Origin: Lyophyllum atratum | Taxonomy: Eukaryota > Basidiomycota > Agaricomycetes > Agaricales > Lyophyllaceae | Length of the DNA: 64,000 nucleotides | Direction: 5' to 3' | Assembly: GCA_014905825.1 (NCBI GenBank) | Contig: JACGCN010000021.1 | Coordinates: forward strand, 496,001 to 560,000 | In this document: positions 36,880 to 47,040 of the stretch, one piece after another | Numbering within the stretch: position 1 is the stretch's first letter | Layout: each line of letters starts with the position of its first letter | Notes under the pieces: model-generated | Told to the model about the DNA's origin: nothing | Database searches by the model: none | What the model saw: only the letters and a program-made list of their open reading frames with translations | Position numbers and translations under genes: made by a program

Positions 36880-37440
36880 GGCATGGTGCTCACAGTCGTT
36901 TCGTGTATGGCTGAAGGTACTGGGTCCTTGCAATGTGTACTCCATCTATATATCTTGGGCCCCCAGATGTCAGTTTATAGAGCTGATGAACTACTAATGA
37001 ATGACTTACCAGGGTTCTAAAAAAAAAAAGGGATAGGGGCAAGGTGCTCGCAGTCTATGGACAAGGGTACTGGGTCGTCACAAAGGACTAATGAACGACT
37101 TACAAGGATTCTAGAAAAAATAGAAATGGGGGAGGTGATGCTCGCAGCCGTGTATGGCTGAGGGTACTGGGTCGTTGGACTATATTCTCCATCGATATAT
37201 TCTCTATCCATATTTCTTGGGGGCCTCAGATGTCAGCTTACAGAGCTGGCAAACGAATAATGAGTGACTTACAATGGTCCAAGAAATTGCAAGTGAGCCA
37301 TAACACTCACCATCGCCAGGACTTATTCTGAAAGGCCAAGTGCACTAGATGCTACACTTATGAATAGAATAGACACCAATTGGCAGTGCACAGTAATAAT
37401 AAGCAGGAAATGAACGACTCACAATGGTTTGAGGAAGGGG
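36880..37440. repeat. Diverged tandem repeats
   Basis: Three or four imperfect copies of a unit of about 100-150 bp. Each contains GGTGCTC(A/G)CAGTC, TATGGCTGA(A/G)GGTACTGGGTC, GGG(G)CCTCAGATGTCAG, TACAGAGCTG and ATGA(A/G)TGACTTAC. Unit lengths vary through indels. No coding function is seen. Confidence 0.6.
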
Positions 37441-37617
37441 GAGATGAGGTGGCCATGCTTCTCGGTCATGGGAACTTCTGAACTCGGCCTCAGATACTGT
37501 CTAGCACAGGGATACAAGGTCCTTATGCATTACAGCCAAATGCATAATTGATGGCAGTAACCAAACATTGAGTTTGTTTCAAAAATGACGGACTTAGAAA
37601 TTTTTGAGACTTGACCA

Positions 37618-38767
37618 TCATGTCCGGCCGTCGTATCAGTCGCGACCTCAAGATTGCTGCTATGAATCTCTATGAATATAGCCAAGTGTCGCTTCAGTGA
37701 AAGACTATTGTTAAGAGAATCTACCAGCGATCATTTTTCACATGCCTGTTCCGCGACGCGTAGCCCAGTGGGTAGAAGATAGGTTCAAAAAACCATGCGT
37801 CGACCCTATAAGTCGTCAAATTGACCACTTTACTGAGCTAATACATGTGTTTCCTTTTGTGTAGGAGTGGTTGGACAAATGTTATCAATGGCTTATGACG
37901 GAGGGAGGTCAAGATGTAGACAGGGACTATGAAGGGCTTGTACACGAAATAGTACATCAACTATTGGAATCCAATTTCGGCGACTCCATGCTGCCAGGCA
38001 CGGGCTTTCCAGCTAACGTCGTCGCGGGTCCCACGACAAACATGATTTTGGAGCCAATCTCTGATAACTCTGGAAGACATCTGTGATTGTGTTGGATTCT
38101 CTGAGCAGACATTTTATCGCGTGCTCAACCTCTGGAGAGAAACGGGCGACATCATGAAACACTTCTTCGGAGTTCGTGGACGGCCCCACCTGCTCATGTT
38201 TGACGACTTCAACTATCTCCTCCGGCTTATCCGTCACCGCCCAGACTGGTTTATGGATGAACTGGTTGATCTTCTATACGAGAACCGTTTCATTTCCGTT
38301 CACTTCACAACGATAATCCGCGAATTGGCCCGTGCAGGATACACAGTGAAGAAGCTCAAACGGATTGCTGCAGAAAGAAATGAAGAGAAACGAGGAGCAT
38401 ATATCTATGGTATTGCACAGTATTCGTGGGAGCAGATCGGTTTTACAGATGAAACCTCAAAAGACGAGAAGACACCCGGATGGCGGCATGGCAGGGCAAA
38501 GAAGGGGAGAAGAGCGATGTGAAAACAAGTCTTCATTCGTGGAAACCGACTATTGGCTACGGGTCTGCTCACAGTAGATGGGATGATGGCAAGCATAGTT
38601 GTAGAGGGGTCAATGACGACCGAATCATCATTCTGCAGCTTTCTCAGAGACGGTGTAGTGTGCGAATCAGCTACCTTGGTTTATAGTATAGCTGATCAGC
38701 TCTGCCCGCATGGAAGCTACCCCTCTGCTCTCCTTTTCCTGGCAAGCTGAGTGTTTTGGTGATGGAC
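37618..38767 (+). pseudogene. DDE transposase pseudogene (Tc1/mariner-like, fungal)
   Basis: It starts MSGRRISRDLKIAAMNLYE, is broken, and resumes at about 38,063 with LEDICDCVGFSEQTFYRVLN. Then come LWRETGDIMKHFFGVRGRPH, DELVDLLYENRFISVHFTTI, IGFTDETSKDEKTPGWRHGR with the first catalytic Asp, LLATGLLTVDGMMASIVVEG and VLVMDN with the second Asp. There the relic is cut by a copia LTR fragment. The inserted 37,670-38,062 reads partly as EWLDKCYQWLMTEGGQDVD, of unknown origin. A helix-turn-helix and DDE enzyme of this type moves short inverted-repeat elements. Stops at 38,521 and elsewhere make it inactive. Confidence 0.7.
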
Positions 38768-39007
38768 AATGGTGACTTACTACACTGCCTGTTGACCAGA
38801 TCAGTTTCCTTAGCTACCATCTATCCAGTGCACACAGCCTTCTTGTGCACAGTATATATAGTAGATTAGATTGACCTGAAGTCCCCAGTTTCTAACTTTG
38901 GACTTCAGGTGAGTAGATCAGTCAGTTCCTCAATAAACTAGTTTCTAACTTCGGACTTCAGCTTGTAGCTGTCTAACCTGACATCCCTGCGCTTGCCTGT
39001 TCTAACA
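38768..39007 (+). repeat. Truncated copia LTR (copy 1)
   Basis: Homologous to the 3' two thirds of the full LTR at 50,693-51,051, ending CTGTTCTAACA. It joins a transposase relic directly on the left, so the 5' part was deleted. Confidence 0.8.
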
Positions 39008-39699
39008 AATTTGAACCCAAGGAAACATCTGTAGTCCTGTTATAAATTATACACAGATGCCCGACTTGTATCTTTTGCCAATTGTACTTATACACGCGTA
39101 ACAAATAGAATTTGATCAGCACGTAGATTCACATCAACCACTTATCCGCAGCAGTCAGAGAGTCAGGTATTTACAGTGCTTGCGAAGCGAGGATGAAAAT
39201 AGAATGAGCATGGAGTCGGTAGTCTCAAATATCCCGAGCAGTGGCTGCCACCGCCAATTTGATGACGTCTGAGTGCAAGCATTTGTCACAGAGAAGTTTC
39301 CAAATGATGGTTGTGGTACTATTATATGAAACATAGATCAAGTCAATGAAAACCTTAAATATTAGCCATTTGTAGATAGAAATGGTGGGGACTCACGCAG
39401 AGTTTGATCTTGCAGTCCCATGTGCTAAAATAGGCGTGGCAACTGGAACGCTCAGCGGTAATACCACTTCCGGCACGGTGGGTGAACGGGAGGGGGACAA
39501 GGGGGACAACGAGTCAAGCAACCTAGCGGTGATGATGCGTGAGCTGCCATGTCGACTGGCGGATAGACTTCTTGGAGATAATTGAAGTGGACAAACCGGT
39601 GTAGATCCAGCACCATCATGCTCATTTTTCTTCTTCCAACTCCGAGCCTTCACAAATGTGCTCACCGCTAAGGCCATCATTGAAGGCGCCTTGCCACGA
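39008..39699. other. No gene supported
   Basis: About 690 bp. A + strand frame at 39,382-39,585 and an overlapping minus-strand frame lack recognisable features. It may be the upstream part of the following pseudogene. Confidence 0.4.
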
Positions 39700-40609
39700 G
39701 TTTTTTTGAATACCAAACGCCATGCCTGAATGAATGGCATTGAAGAGGTGGTCGGTAATCTTCTCCTCAACTTCGGTGAGGCCATGGAACATCATCCCAA
39801 TGTCTCCATAACCGCAATGGTTATTGACCGAAAGGCAGCGGTGTCACCTCTGATCGATCCAGAACCATTCAATCTCCTCTTCGGAGACCTCTTCTCCTTC
39901 CCAATCGTGGAGCAATTTATGTTTTACACTGATGACTACAGTGAGTAGACCTCAGGACTACGGACGAGCTATTCTTTTTGGTACATGGCATTGATGTTTT
40001 TCTTCGATAGAACATGGCGCTAAGGCTGTCACTAACCTCCACCGCTCTTTTCTCAGAAACAATCTAGTCTCCATCCCCTATCATCTGCATTACATACCTC
40101 CAGGAAATCATGATCCGTCTATTCCCCAGTCATTTGGAGACTAGAGGGGCAGCGAAGATAGCTTTATCGCTCTCTTCGATAGCTTGGACTGGAGGTTGTT
40201 CCTGCTGACATGTGCTTGATGGTGCCTCCTGCTCGAAATTGTCCTCGAACTCCTCAGATACTATGTCCTCAAATCATATGGATTCGTTCCTCCTATCGAC
40301 ATCGACATCTATGTGGTGCTGTGGCACTTTTGGGAAGCATCCCGTATCATCGCCGTCATGGGCAAGTTTGACGATAGACCTGTCAGCCAAGTGCGGGCTG
40401 ACTGGAATACATCGGGGTCTGGAGCACCGGGATGGTGGATTGGTCCAGAGAACACGGGTAAGTACTATGCGTCCCATCGTCCACACCAACTGATATAATG
40501 ACTCGGACACACACTGGCATGGCCTACAGCTATTCTTTCAGCGTCCAATGCTAACACTCGGTCGCATTACCATGAATTCGTGGTTCTGGGCTCCATTGAG
40601 CACTCTTCA
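39700..40609 (+). pseudogene. Unidentified host-type gene, inactivated
   Basis: The first exon reads EEVVGNLLLNFGEAMEHHPN through FSFPIVEQFMFYTDDY, with a donor at about 39,940. The next exon begins at about 40,012 (KHGAKAVTNLHRSFLRNN, IPYHLHYIPPGNHDPSIPQ). The same frame later gives LLEIVLELLRYYVLKSYGF, DIDIYVVLWHFWEASRII and APGWWIGPENTG before another donor, and a further exon with HYHEFVVLGSIEHSS. In-frame TAG (about 40,142) and TGA (about 40,216) interrupt it. The copy ends where the inverted repeat starts at 40,610. I do not recognise the family. Confidence 0.5.
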
Positions 40610-40751
40610 CCTGCAATACTCAAGTTTGTACGTGACATTCTATGCTACTCTGATTAACACCATTTTTGATTCCCGCATTATTACACAGCATATCGAAGTG
40701 TAGTGCTCGAGGTTTCAGCGTCGAGAACCTAGTCAGACAAATTCTATCTCC

Positions 40752-40968
40752 TGTTACATGATGATGAGTCAAGTCATGTAATAGGTTAGATCCTCTGAGT
40801 GATCCAGAAATACTATCCAGTGTGCCAGCTCTCACAGTGCACCCCAATTGATAGTTGGAGTAACCAACTTCCTCTGTACTGGCTATCTAGCTCGGTTAGA
40901 GCAACCTGTCTAGTCTGCAGGAGGTCCCAGGTTCAATTCCTGGTGTAGTCACTTTTCGGTTTCTATCA
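40752..40968 (+). mobile_element. TG...CA element with embedded tRNA-like sequence (copy E1)
   Basis: 217 bp, beginning TGTTACATGATGATGAG and ending GGTTTCTATCA. The 5 bp target duplication TCTCC is perfect (40747-40751 and 40969-40973). TG...CA ends with a 5 bp duplication are LTR hallmarks, yet a tRNA-like cloverleaf with A and B boxes lies in its 3' third. It could be a solo LTR of an unknown element or a new class of short retroelement. Copies E2 (51,690) and E3 (52,751) share both ends. Confidence 0.75.
40881..40951 (+). ncRNA. tRNA-like sequence inside element E1
   Basis: 71 nt folding as a tRNA except for a shortened D loop. The T arm is perfect (CCAGG TTCAATT CCTGG), the anticodon arm is CCTGT/GCAGG with loop CTAGTCT (nominal anticodon AGT), and the acceptor stem has wobble pairs and one mismatch. 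It is repeated in every copy of the element, so it is part of a repeat rather than a host tRNA gene. Confidence 0.6.
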
Positions 40969-41606
40969 TCTCCTCCTACAATCCACGGCACATTGCTCAC
41001 AGACAATCATCACTTCATTCTGATGCCCCTCTATCCGCCCTATCAAGTCTAAGCAACCCGGATTTCAGACTTCTACTTTCCGAGCTCGGTTGCCATACCT
41101 CGGATTCCCTTTCCTTATCTTGGAATCCACTTTCCACTTCATGTCCAGGAACTTTCGTGACTCCTTGCACATTTGTTTTGTGTTGGTTTTTGTGTTGTGT
41201 CATTTCGCACTCATGGACCTTTGCACATCATCACCTGACAGCAGTTAATGTTAATGACAGGTGAGTGGATTGACTGACCAAATATGTTGATTAGTAGGCT
41301 TTCAAAGTCTGGGCGGGTCCGTTTCTTGGCACATTTTTGCCACAACTGAGACCGCAACCAGTCGCTCAACTTACAAGGCCGAGCCAACCGACAACTAGAC
41401 CGCTCATTACCGGTTGCATTGACATGCACAACTGGTTCTGACCGGTTGCGACCCAACTGGGTTGTGACCAGTTGCGTGTTGGTGTCACACTTTATTCTTT
41501 TCAATAAGAAGTCAGTGGTGCCTAGATTCTGCTGGAACTATTCTTATGAACGGGCAAGTCTCTAGTGTTCGTGGGGTTTTTGATAAAGCTTTGATAGTCA
41601 AGTGTT

Positions 41607-41964
41607 TGTTAGAACAGGCAAGCGCAGGGATGTCAGGTTAGACAGCTACAAGCTGAAGTCCGAAGTTAGAAACTAGTTTATTGAGGAACTGACTGATCTA
41701 CTCACCTGAAGTCCCAAGTTAGAAACTGGGGACTTCAGGTCAATCTAATCTACTATATATACTGTGCACAAGAAGGCTGTGTGCACTGGATAGATGGTAG
41801 CTAAGGAAACTGATCTGGTCAACAGGCAGTGTAGTAAGTCACCATCAAGATGGTGATGCAACCAACACAGCCTGCAACACAGGAATGCTGTACAGTAACA
41901 ACCATCAAGATGGTTGATGGGAGATAGGGAACGAGATTAGATAGCCCACAGAGCGTTTCTAACA
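41607..41964 (-). repeat. Copia LTR (copy 2), chimeric flanks
   Basis: 358 bp with TGTTAGAA/TTCTAACA termini. The left flank is GTGTT (complement of AACAC, the duplication of the LTR at 50,693). The right flank is CCTTA (41,965-41,969), identical to the flank at 55,301-55,305 next to another LTR. The two flanks therefore come from different insertions. Confidence 0.88.
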
Positions 41965-43351
41965 CCTTATCCCACATATCTGTTGCCATTGAGTGAGCTT
42001 CCTCGAGCCGAAAAGAGACTCTTGGATATTTGAAATCTGTTGACAAATAAGGAAATGCCCCCCAACCAGAGCCTTCAAGAGCGAAAGCGGTTTCTGAAAG
42101 CCTCGTCGGATTACTTTATAAAGGATTTTGAAGACAGAATTGTAATGTACAAACATCGACGAAAAGGCCCACTTTCGGTAGTAATATTCAATCCTAAGAA
42201 GCGAGTTGCAATTATTGTCAGAGCCACGATCTTGGACACAAAGGGGAGCAAGCAGTCTTTGAACTTCTGAGAGGTCGATTCCATTGGCCACACCTGCGTA
42301 CTGATATGCACTACCATGTGGCGTCATGCCATGAATGCCAGATCCGGAGTACCAAGAAAATGCAGATGCCTGTGACTATATCAACTCCCTCCGCGTTACT
42401 TCAGAAGGTCTACATGGTCATGTTTATGCCTCCATCTGGTGGATACCATCTAAGGTAGAGGAAATTCATACACATCCAGTGTCATGTGCCGCAGCGTGAT
42501 TTTACGTGACGAAAGTGAAAAATAAAAGAATTAAACCGAGACGAGCATCCTACGCCAATTATGAGACCGTCAACAATTTTATTTTAATGGCTTCGAATTA
42601 TTGACGGTCTTACTTTCTCGAGATATGAAGTTTAAAAGTTTTAAAGTTGTTTTACTTGCTCGAACTCATACGACCACGTGATAACATTAGGTCGCGTCTC
42701 AACGCGCTACGTCAAAGCACTAGGCTCATGCCCTACATCCTTGAGAATGACTGGAAGTACAAAGCGGAAGTTCGAGGAAGTATAGAGGTCACCGTGCTCT
42801 GCCAGAAACACTGATGAATGATCTCTTGAAAGGGGGACTCTAGGTAGTCTATTACAAACGTAAATTACATGCCATTCACTCCTAGTTACATGATATCTGT
42901 GTACTATTATCGCGTCAACTGACTCGCCACTGTATCTGCGTTAAGTAGGTGCTTGACAATTGATATCGAGACGACGTGCGTCGCGACCCCCAGGTGCTGC
43001 GTGGGCCGTGGGATTGGAGCATGTGCCATCGCTAACTCCCTGTCACGTATCAGTCACTGCACCTGACACTGGATGAGTATGAATTTCCTCTACCTTAGTT
43101 GTCGCTGCAACGGATGATCTTAGCGGAATTACCGAAGTGAAGCCAATGACAAAGAATACCTCCAACAACATAGCAGTATTTTTTACAGAGCAAATCCTGT
43201 ATCGTTATGGCGTTGTAGGACAAGTCACAACCGACAATGGATCTGAAACCAAGAAAGCTTTTGAAAAACTTATGAAGAAATACAAGATACCACACATAAA
43301 AATCTCTCCCTACAATTCACATGCGAATGGACCCGTTGAACATGGTCACTA
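41965..43351 (+). pseudogene. Ty3/gypsy integrase, first part
   Basis: It continues a gypsy pol: LPLSELPRAEKRLLDI, PNQSLQERKRFLKASSDYFI, PLSVVIFNPKKRVAIIVRA, then the H2C2 zinc region (HYHVASCHECQIRSTK, reached after a frame change) and MPPSGGYH. After the MITE at 42,450-43,098 come VAATDDLSGITEVKPMTKN with the first catalytic Asp, VTTDNGSETKKAFEKL with the second, and NSHANGPVEHGHY with the Glu. The pogo insertion at 43,352 interrupts it, and the frame resumes at 46,431. Several frame changes mean it is not functional. Confidence 0.8.
42450..43098. mobile_element. MITE with 40 bp inverted repeats inside gypsy integrase
   Basis: The left end reads CTAAGGTAGAGGAAATTCAT and the right end ends with its exact complement. 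About 34 of the first 40 positions pair (the inner part CATCCAGTGTCA is also shared). It splits the integrase between GGYH and VAATDDLSG. It is 649 bp long with no coding capacity, and I could not define a target duplication. Confidence 0.75.
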
Positions 43352-46300
43352 CAGTCATTTACCGGTCAATGGGTCAAACATTTGTAAACGCACGCTAGCT
43401 TACTCAAATTTCGATTTCTGCTCAATCTGAGGTGATAGACCGATTCAAACAAACACCTAACGTCAATTCGAGCCCTCATAAGTTTTTTAATTCTTGTGAT
43501 AAAAGTCCAGGTAATTCTTTTGTCGCAAGTACCTGTAGACGGGTCAATGGGTCAGTCACAAACCTCCTGTTTAGGGCTTGTTTGCTTTTGTTATCATCGG
43601 ACCGGAACCCACCCGGTCCTCCGCGAGACATATCACAATGCTCACTTTCGCGTCGACTGCACCAAGAACATTCAGCATATCATGAAGATAAAGACAGGCA
43701 AGCTATCAAATTGACAAATACAACAAATTGTGCTAAATTGTTCAGTCCTCCCCGTCAGAATCACTCGACGAGCTGTCACTGCCATCATCTCCACTTGCAC
43801 CGGGCTCATGGTCACCTGCCGTTAACTTGGGTTTCGGGATAGGCGACAACAAGAGACCCTTCATTGATGGTTTGTTCCACCCAGGTCTCCTTTTCTCGAG
43901 CCTGGCTTGATCACGTTCAGCTTCCCACAGACGCACATCATGATGATAGCCATCTTTGATCACCTTGTTTCTCTCCTTGCGCTCGTCATCCAACCTCTTC
44001 CACTCCTTCATTGCTTCTGCCCTCTCCGCCCATGAGGCCTTCTTTTGGGTGGTCTCAGCAGCCTTCTGCACTGCTGCCTTGTGGAAATCAGATACTCGAG
44101 TGACGAAATCAGTAGCTGTCAAGAGCCGAGGTAGCCCATCACCAACCAACCGTCCCTTGACTTTTTTTTTCTCGTGTTCATCCTGTGCCGCCAGCTGCTC
44201 ATGGAGGCGGTCACAATAGACATTAGCAAGTACAAGACTGCCCTGCATCGAGACCAGCCGTCCCTTTTGAGCCATGTCACACGACATCTCTTTCAATGCC
44301 TGCTGGAGCTCCTGTTTGTGTACCGTGCTTGGGGTCGTATCAAGTAGACGTGCGTAGGTGGACCTGTTGAACTGAGGTGAGATTGCCATCGGTATAAATC
44401 TTGGAGGGGCAGCATTTTCTGATCGGATGGGTGAAGAGGAAACGAGGAAGGCGGCGGAGGTGTGACTGAGTATCCGAATTGTGTTGCGGATGGGCGTATC
44501 GAAAGGATTTGCACCAGAATTTCCTGGCCGTGAAGGTGTGCTAGGTCCAGCCATTACTGTAGTGGCCTGACGAGCACGATAATGGGCATGAGCAAATAGA
44601 TCAGTCATTGCGCGGACAGGGCTGTCAGGAGGAATGGGTAACGTTGCACGTGAAGACGTCTCGAGACTAGGCGCCATCATTGCTGCGGTCACTACATCTG
44701 GATTGTACGGCCAAACCCCAGTTTTTCGGAAGGCAGCCTTTACATTTTCGGGGGTTATTGCGCGTTTGTGAGCGGCACCGTAGATTGCAAGGAAGTTTAG
44801 CTTGGTCACCGCTACTCGCTTCGCGACAACATCGAGGCCCTGGTACACATGGGTTCCGTTTGCCGGATAGCAAAGGACGTGAATACGATGCTCGTGAGCA
44901 AACTGGAGGAACCCAAGTGTGTAGTGGGAATTGTGGCCGTCCACAAGAAGCAATCGGGTTCGTCCATCTGCCTTTATCTTCGTCTGTTCATGGAAGTCTT
45001 TCATCCATTCAACCCCGATTTCTCCATCAGTCCAACCCTTCTTTGAATAACCTAACCTACCGCCCTTCCGGTAAATAATCAATGAATCTAAACACAGAAA
45101 TTAACTCACGATGCCTTCATAGGGTTTTCTTGGTCCCATTTCACTTGGTACGCTTTCCCTTTGAATATGACGGCTGGCTTCAGATCTGACCCGTCCGCGC
45201 AGATTGTAACGATGACTGTTGTATTCTCTCGACCTCCATCAGCCTGCTGGTGCTGCATGGACTTGCCAATTCCGCCGATGACCCGTTCCTTGGTGCCACC
45301 TGCCAGAATAAACCCGGATTCGTCAGTACCATACATGTTTTCGGAAAGTATCAGGACTTTTTCTTCATCGTCGTCAAATTCGTGATCATGCTCCCATCGC
45401 TGTATCTCTCCAAGTAGCCGATAATAGTGCTCGTTGGTGTGCGGATTGACTGCACGGCCCCGTTTGGAATCTAGATCGTGTGCCCAGTATGTTTTGAGGG
45501 CCTTGCGATGCTTCTCGATGAACCGGCCTGACCACCTTTTGCCGACTCCGCCCTCTCGGAACGCCGAGCCCAGTTGAGCAGAGAGGATCAAGTCCACATG
45601 GACCTTGAGTCTCTTATGGCTGAGCCCGAATCCTCTCGATACTGCAATCGCGTACTTGATGATCAGGTCTTCTTCTTCCTTCAATAGCCAACCCTTCTCG
45701 GCATTGGATGCACTCTTGCTTTTTCCTCCCTTCACCAGCCTCCCGAGCGTGGATGTACTCAGCTCCACCTCATTTCCGCTCTCCTCCATGTATTCTGTCT
45801 GGATTTTGGCGCAAGTGTCATGAAGTGAGAGTGGTCTACAGCCCGGAGTGCCAGTGGTAGAATCATTGGCGTGTTGCTGCTGATATAACTGAACGGCGCG
45901 TGCCATGAGCTCATCCAGAGCAGCCCTTTTGATCTGGGTCCTTTTGGTCAGTGCCATTGCTGAGCCAACCATGATTTATGCAAGGAACGAGGGCTAGAGG
46001 AAAAATGTACTTCGAAAATTGACGCGACGCGTTCTATTTCCTTTTTCGGACACGTCACAGAGTGACACTTCCACTTCACTCCAGATCGTCGTGAACGTTC
46101 CTCAACGATATACACAACAACTATGGCTCTTTTGACTATCAGGACCATCACAGCTAATACATAAAAGACATCTAGTATAACAAAAAGTAGACAAAGTTTG
46201 GCTCATGTCATAAAATTCTAGTTTTTCTGAGTGATAATTGCAGTTAGGCATAAACATATATTTTCCGTCAAAGTATCACTGGGCATAAAGTCAAACTGAG

Positions 46301-46430
46301 AATTAGAATACCTACATATATAGCACACAAGTAGCTAATCTAATTTTCTGGTGGCTATAGAGCGTGATGCAAGAGCACAGGAGTCATCTGACCCATTGAC
46401 CGGTACAACCCATTGACCGGTAAATGACTG
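43352..46430 (-). mobile_element. Complete pogo/Tigger-type DNA transposon (3,079 bp)
   Basis: Termini CAGTCATTTACCGGTCAATG are perfectly inverted for 23 bp and flanked by the target dinucleotide TA (43,350-43,351 and 46,431-46,432). Extra copies of the CCGGTCAATGGGT motif lie just inside the right end and, imperfectly, near 43,540, so they may be transposase-binding sites. The element splits a gypsy integrase at GHY and its removal restores GHYILREALIRFC exactly. With an open two-exon transposase it looks recently inserted and potentially autonomous. Confidence 0.92.
43742..45972 (-). CDS. Pogo/Tigger-type transposase
   Basis: Two exons (45972-45110 and 45056-43742) with a 53 bp intron give 725 residues without a stop. 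The N-terminus carries a helix-turn-helix block (LSLHDTCAKIQTEYMEESGN, then LSTSTLGRLVKGGKSKS) followed by a CENP-B-like DNA-binding part (RWSGRFIEKHRKALKTYWAH). The DDE core has GTDESGFILAGG near residue 218, LLLVDGHNSHYTLGFL near 328 and THVYQGLDVVAKRV near 365, so all three acidic residues are present. The C-terminus is long, with a charged coiled region (KKASWAERAEAMKEWKRLDD) and an acidic Ser-rich tail. The intron joins KAS to LGYSKKGWTDGE, as in fungal relatives. Cut-and-paste transposition into TA is expected. Confidence 0.92.
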
Positions 46431-47040
46431 TATATTCTCCGTGAAGCTTTGATCAGATTCTGTCAGCAAGATGAAAAAGGACAAGCTAAAAATTGGCACA
46501 GCAAGATACATCTGGCTATGTTCGCTGGTCGTGTTACTGTTAGCAGTGTTACAGGCTATTCCCCATACTTTTTACTTCACGGACAAGAACCGGTCCTACC
46601 ATTTGATCCCTTTGAAGAAACTTTCCTGAAGACTCAGCCGAGCTCTTAGCCTCAAGAATGAGACAGCTGGAGAAACATGAAAGGGACATTGAGCGTGCAT
46701 CAGAAGTCCTCCAATTGGCATGAGTATGATCACCTCTGCAATTTAATCGCAGATATGCACATCGACTTCAGCTGAAACAGTATGCTGAAGGAGATCTTGT
46801 GTTGGTCCGCAACTCTCAACAGGAAACACATCTCAATAAATTTACCCGCAATATCTTGGTCTCTTTGAAGTTGTTAAGCAGGCTACCAGAGGTGCCTATA
46901 TTCTCAAGGAACTGGATGGTGCAGTTCATGCCACCCCTTACACAGCTTTCCGTGTCATCAAATACATATCACGGACTCCATCTTATATGAGACTCAGGAA
47001 GACGAGTTTGCTGCTGAACCCGAATCCCAAATGAGAATAC
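46431..47040 (+). pseudogene. Ty3/gypsy integrase, second part
   Basis: Continuation after the pogo element: ILREALIRFCQQDEKGQAKN, NWHSKIHLAMFAGRVTVSS, GYSPYFLLHGQEPVLPFD, then after frame changes a tail with QATRGAYILKELDGAVHA and FRVIKYISRTPSYMR, the usual end of this gypsy group. Stops and frame changes show decay. Confidence 0.75.

Larger units (their letters stand above)
40610..41964 (-). repeat. Inverted repeat arm 1 (1,355 bp)
   Basis: The reverse complement of 50,693-52,048, nearly identical over its length. It contains a copia LTR (41,607-41,964), a hAT-like terminus (TAGGCTTTCAAAGTCTGG at 41,295) with CAACCGGT-type repeats, and the TG...CA element at 40,752-40,968. The outer boundary near 40,610 is sharp (CCTGCAATACTCAAG shared, then divergence). 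Confidence 0.88.

Noticed and set aside
36880..37440. A CRISPR-like array
   Set aside because: Units are long, imperfect and without regular spacers, and this is a fungal nuclear genome.
40881..40951. A functional host tRNA-Thr gene
   Set aside because: The same sequence is found inside every copy of a mobile element, has stem mismatches and a shortened D loop in E1, and has no oligo-T terminator directly after it.
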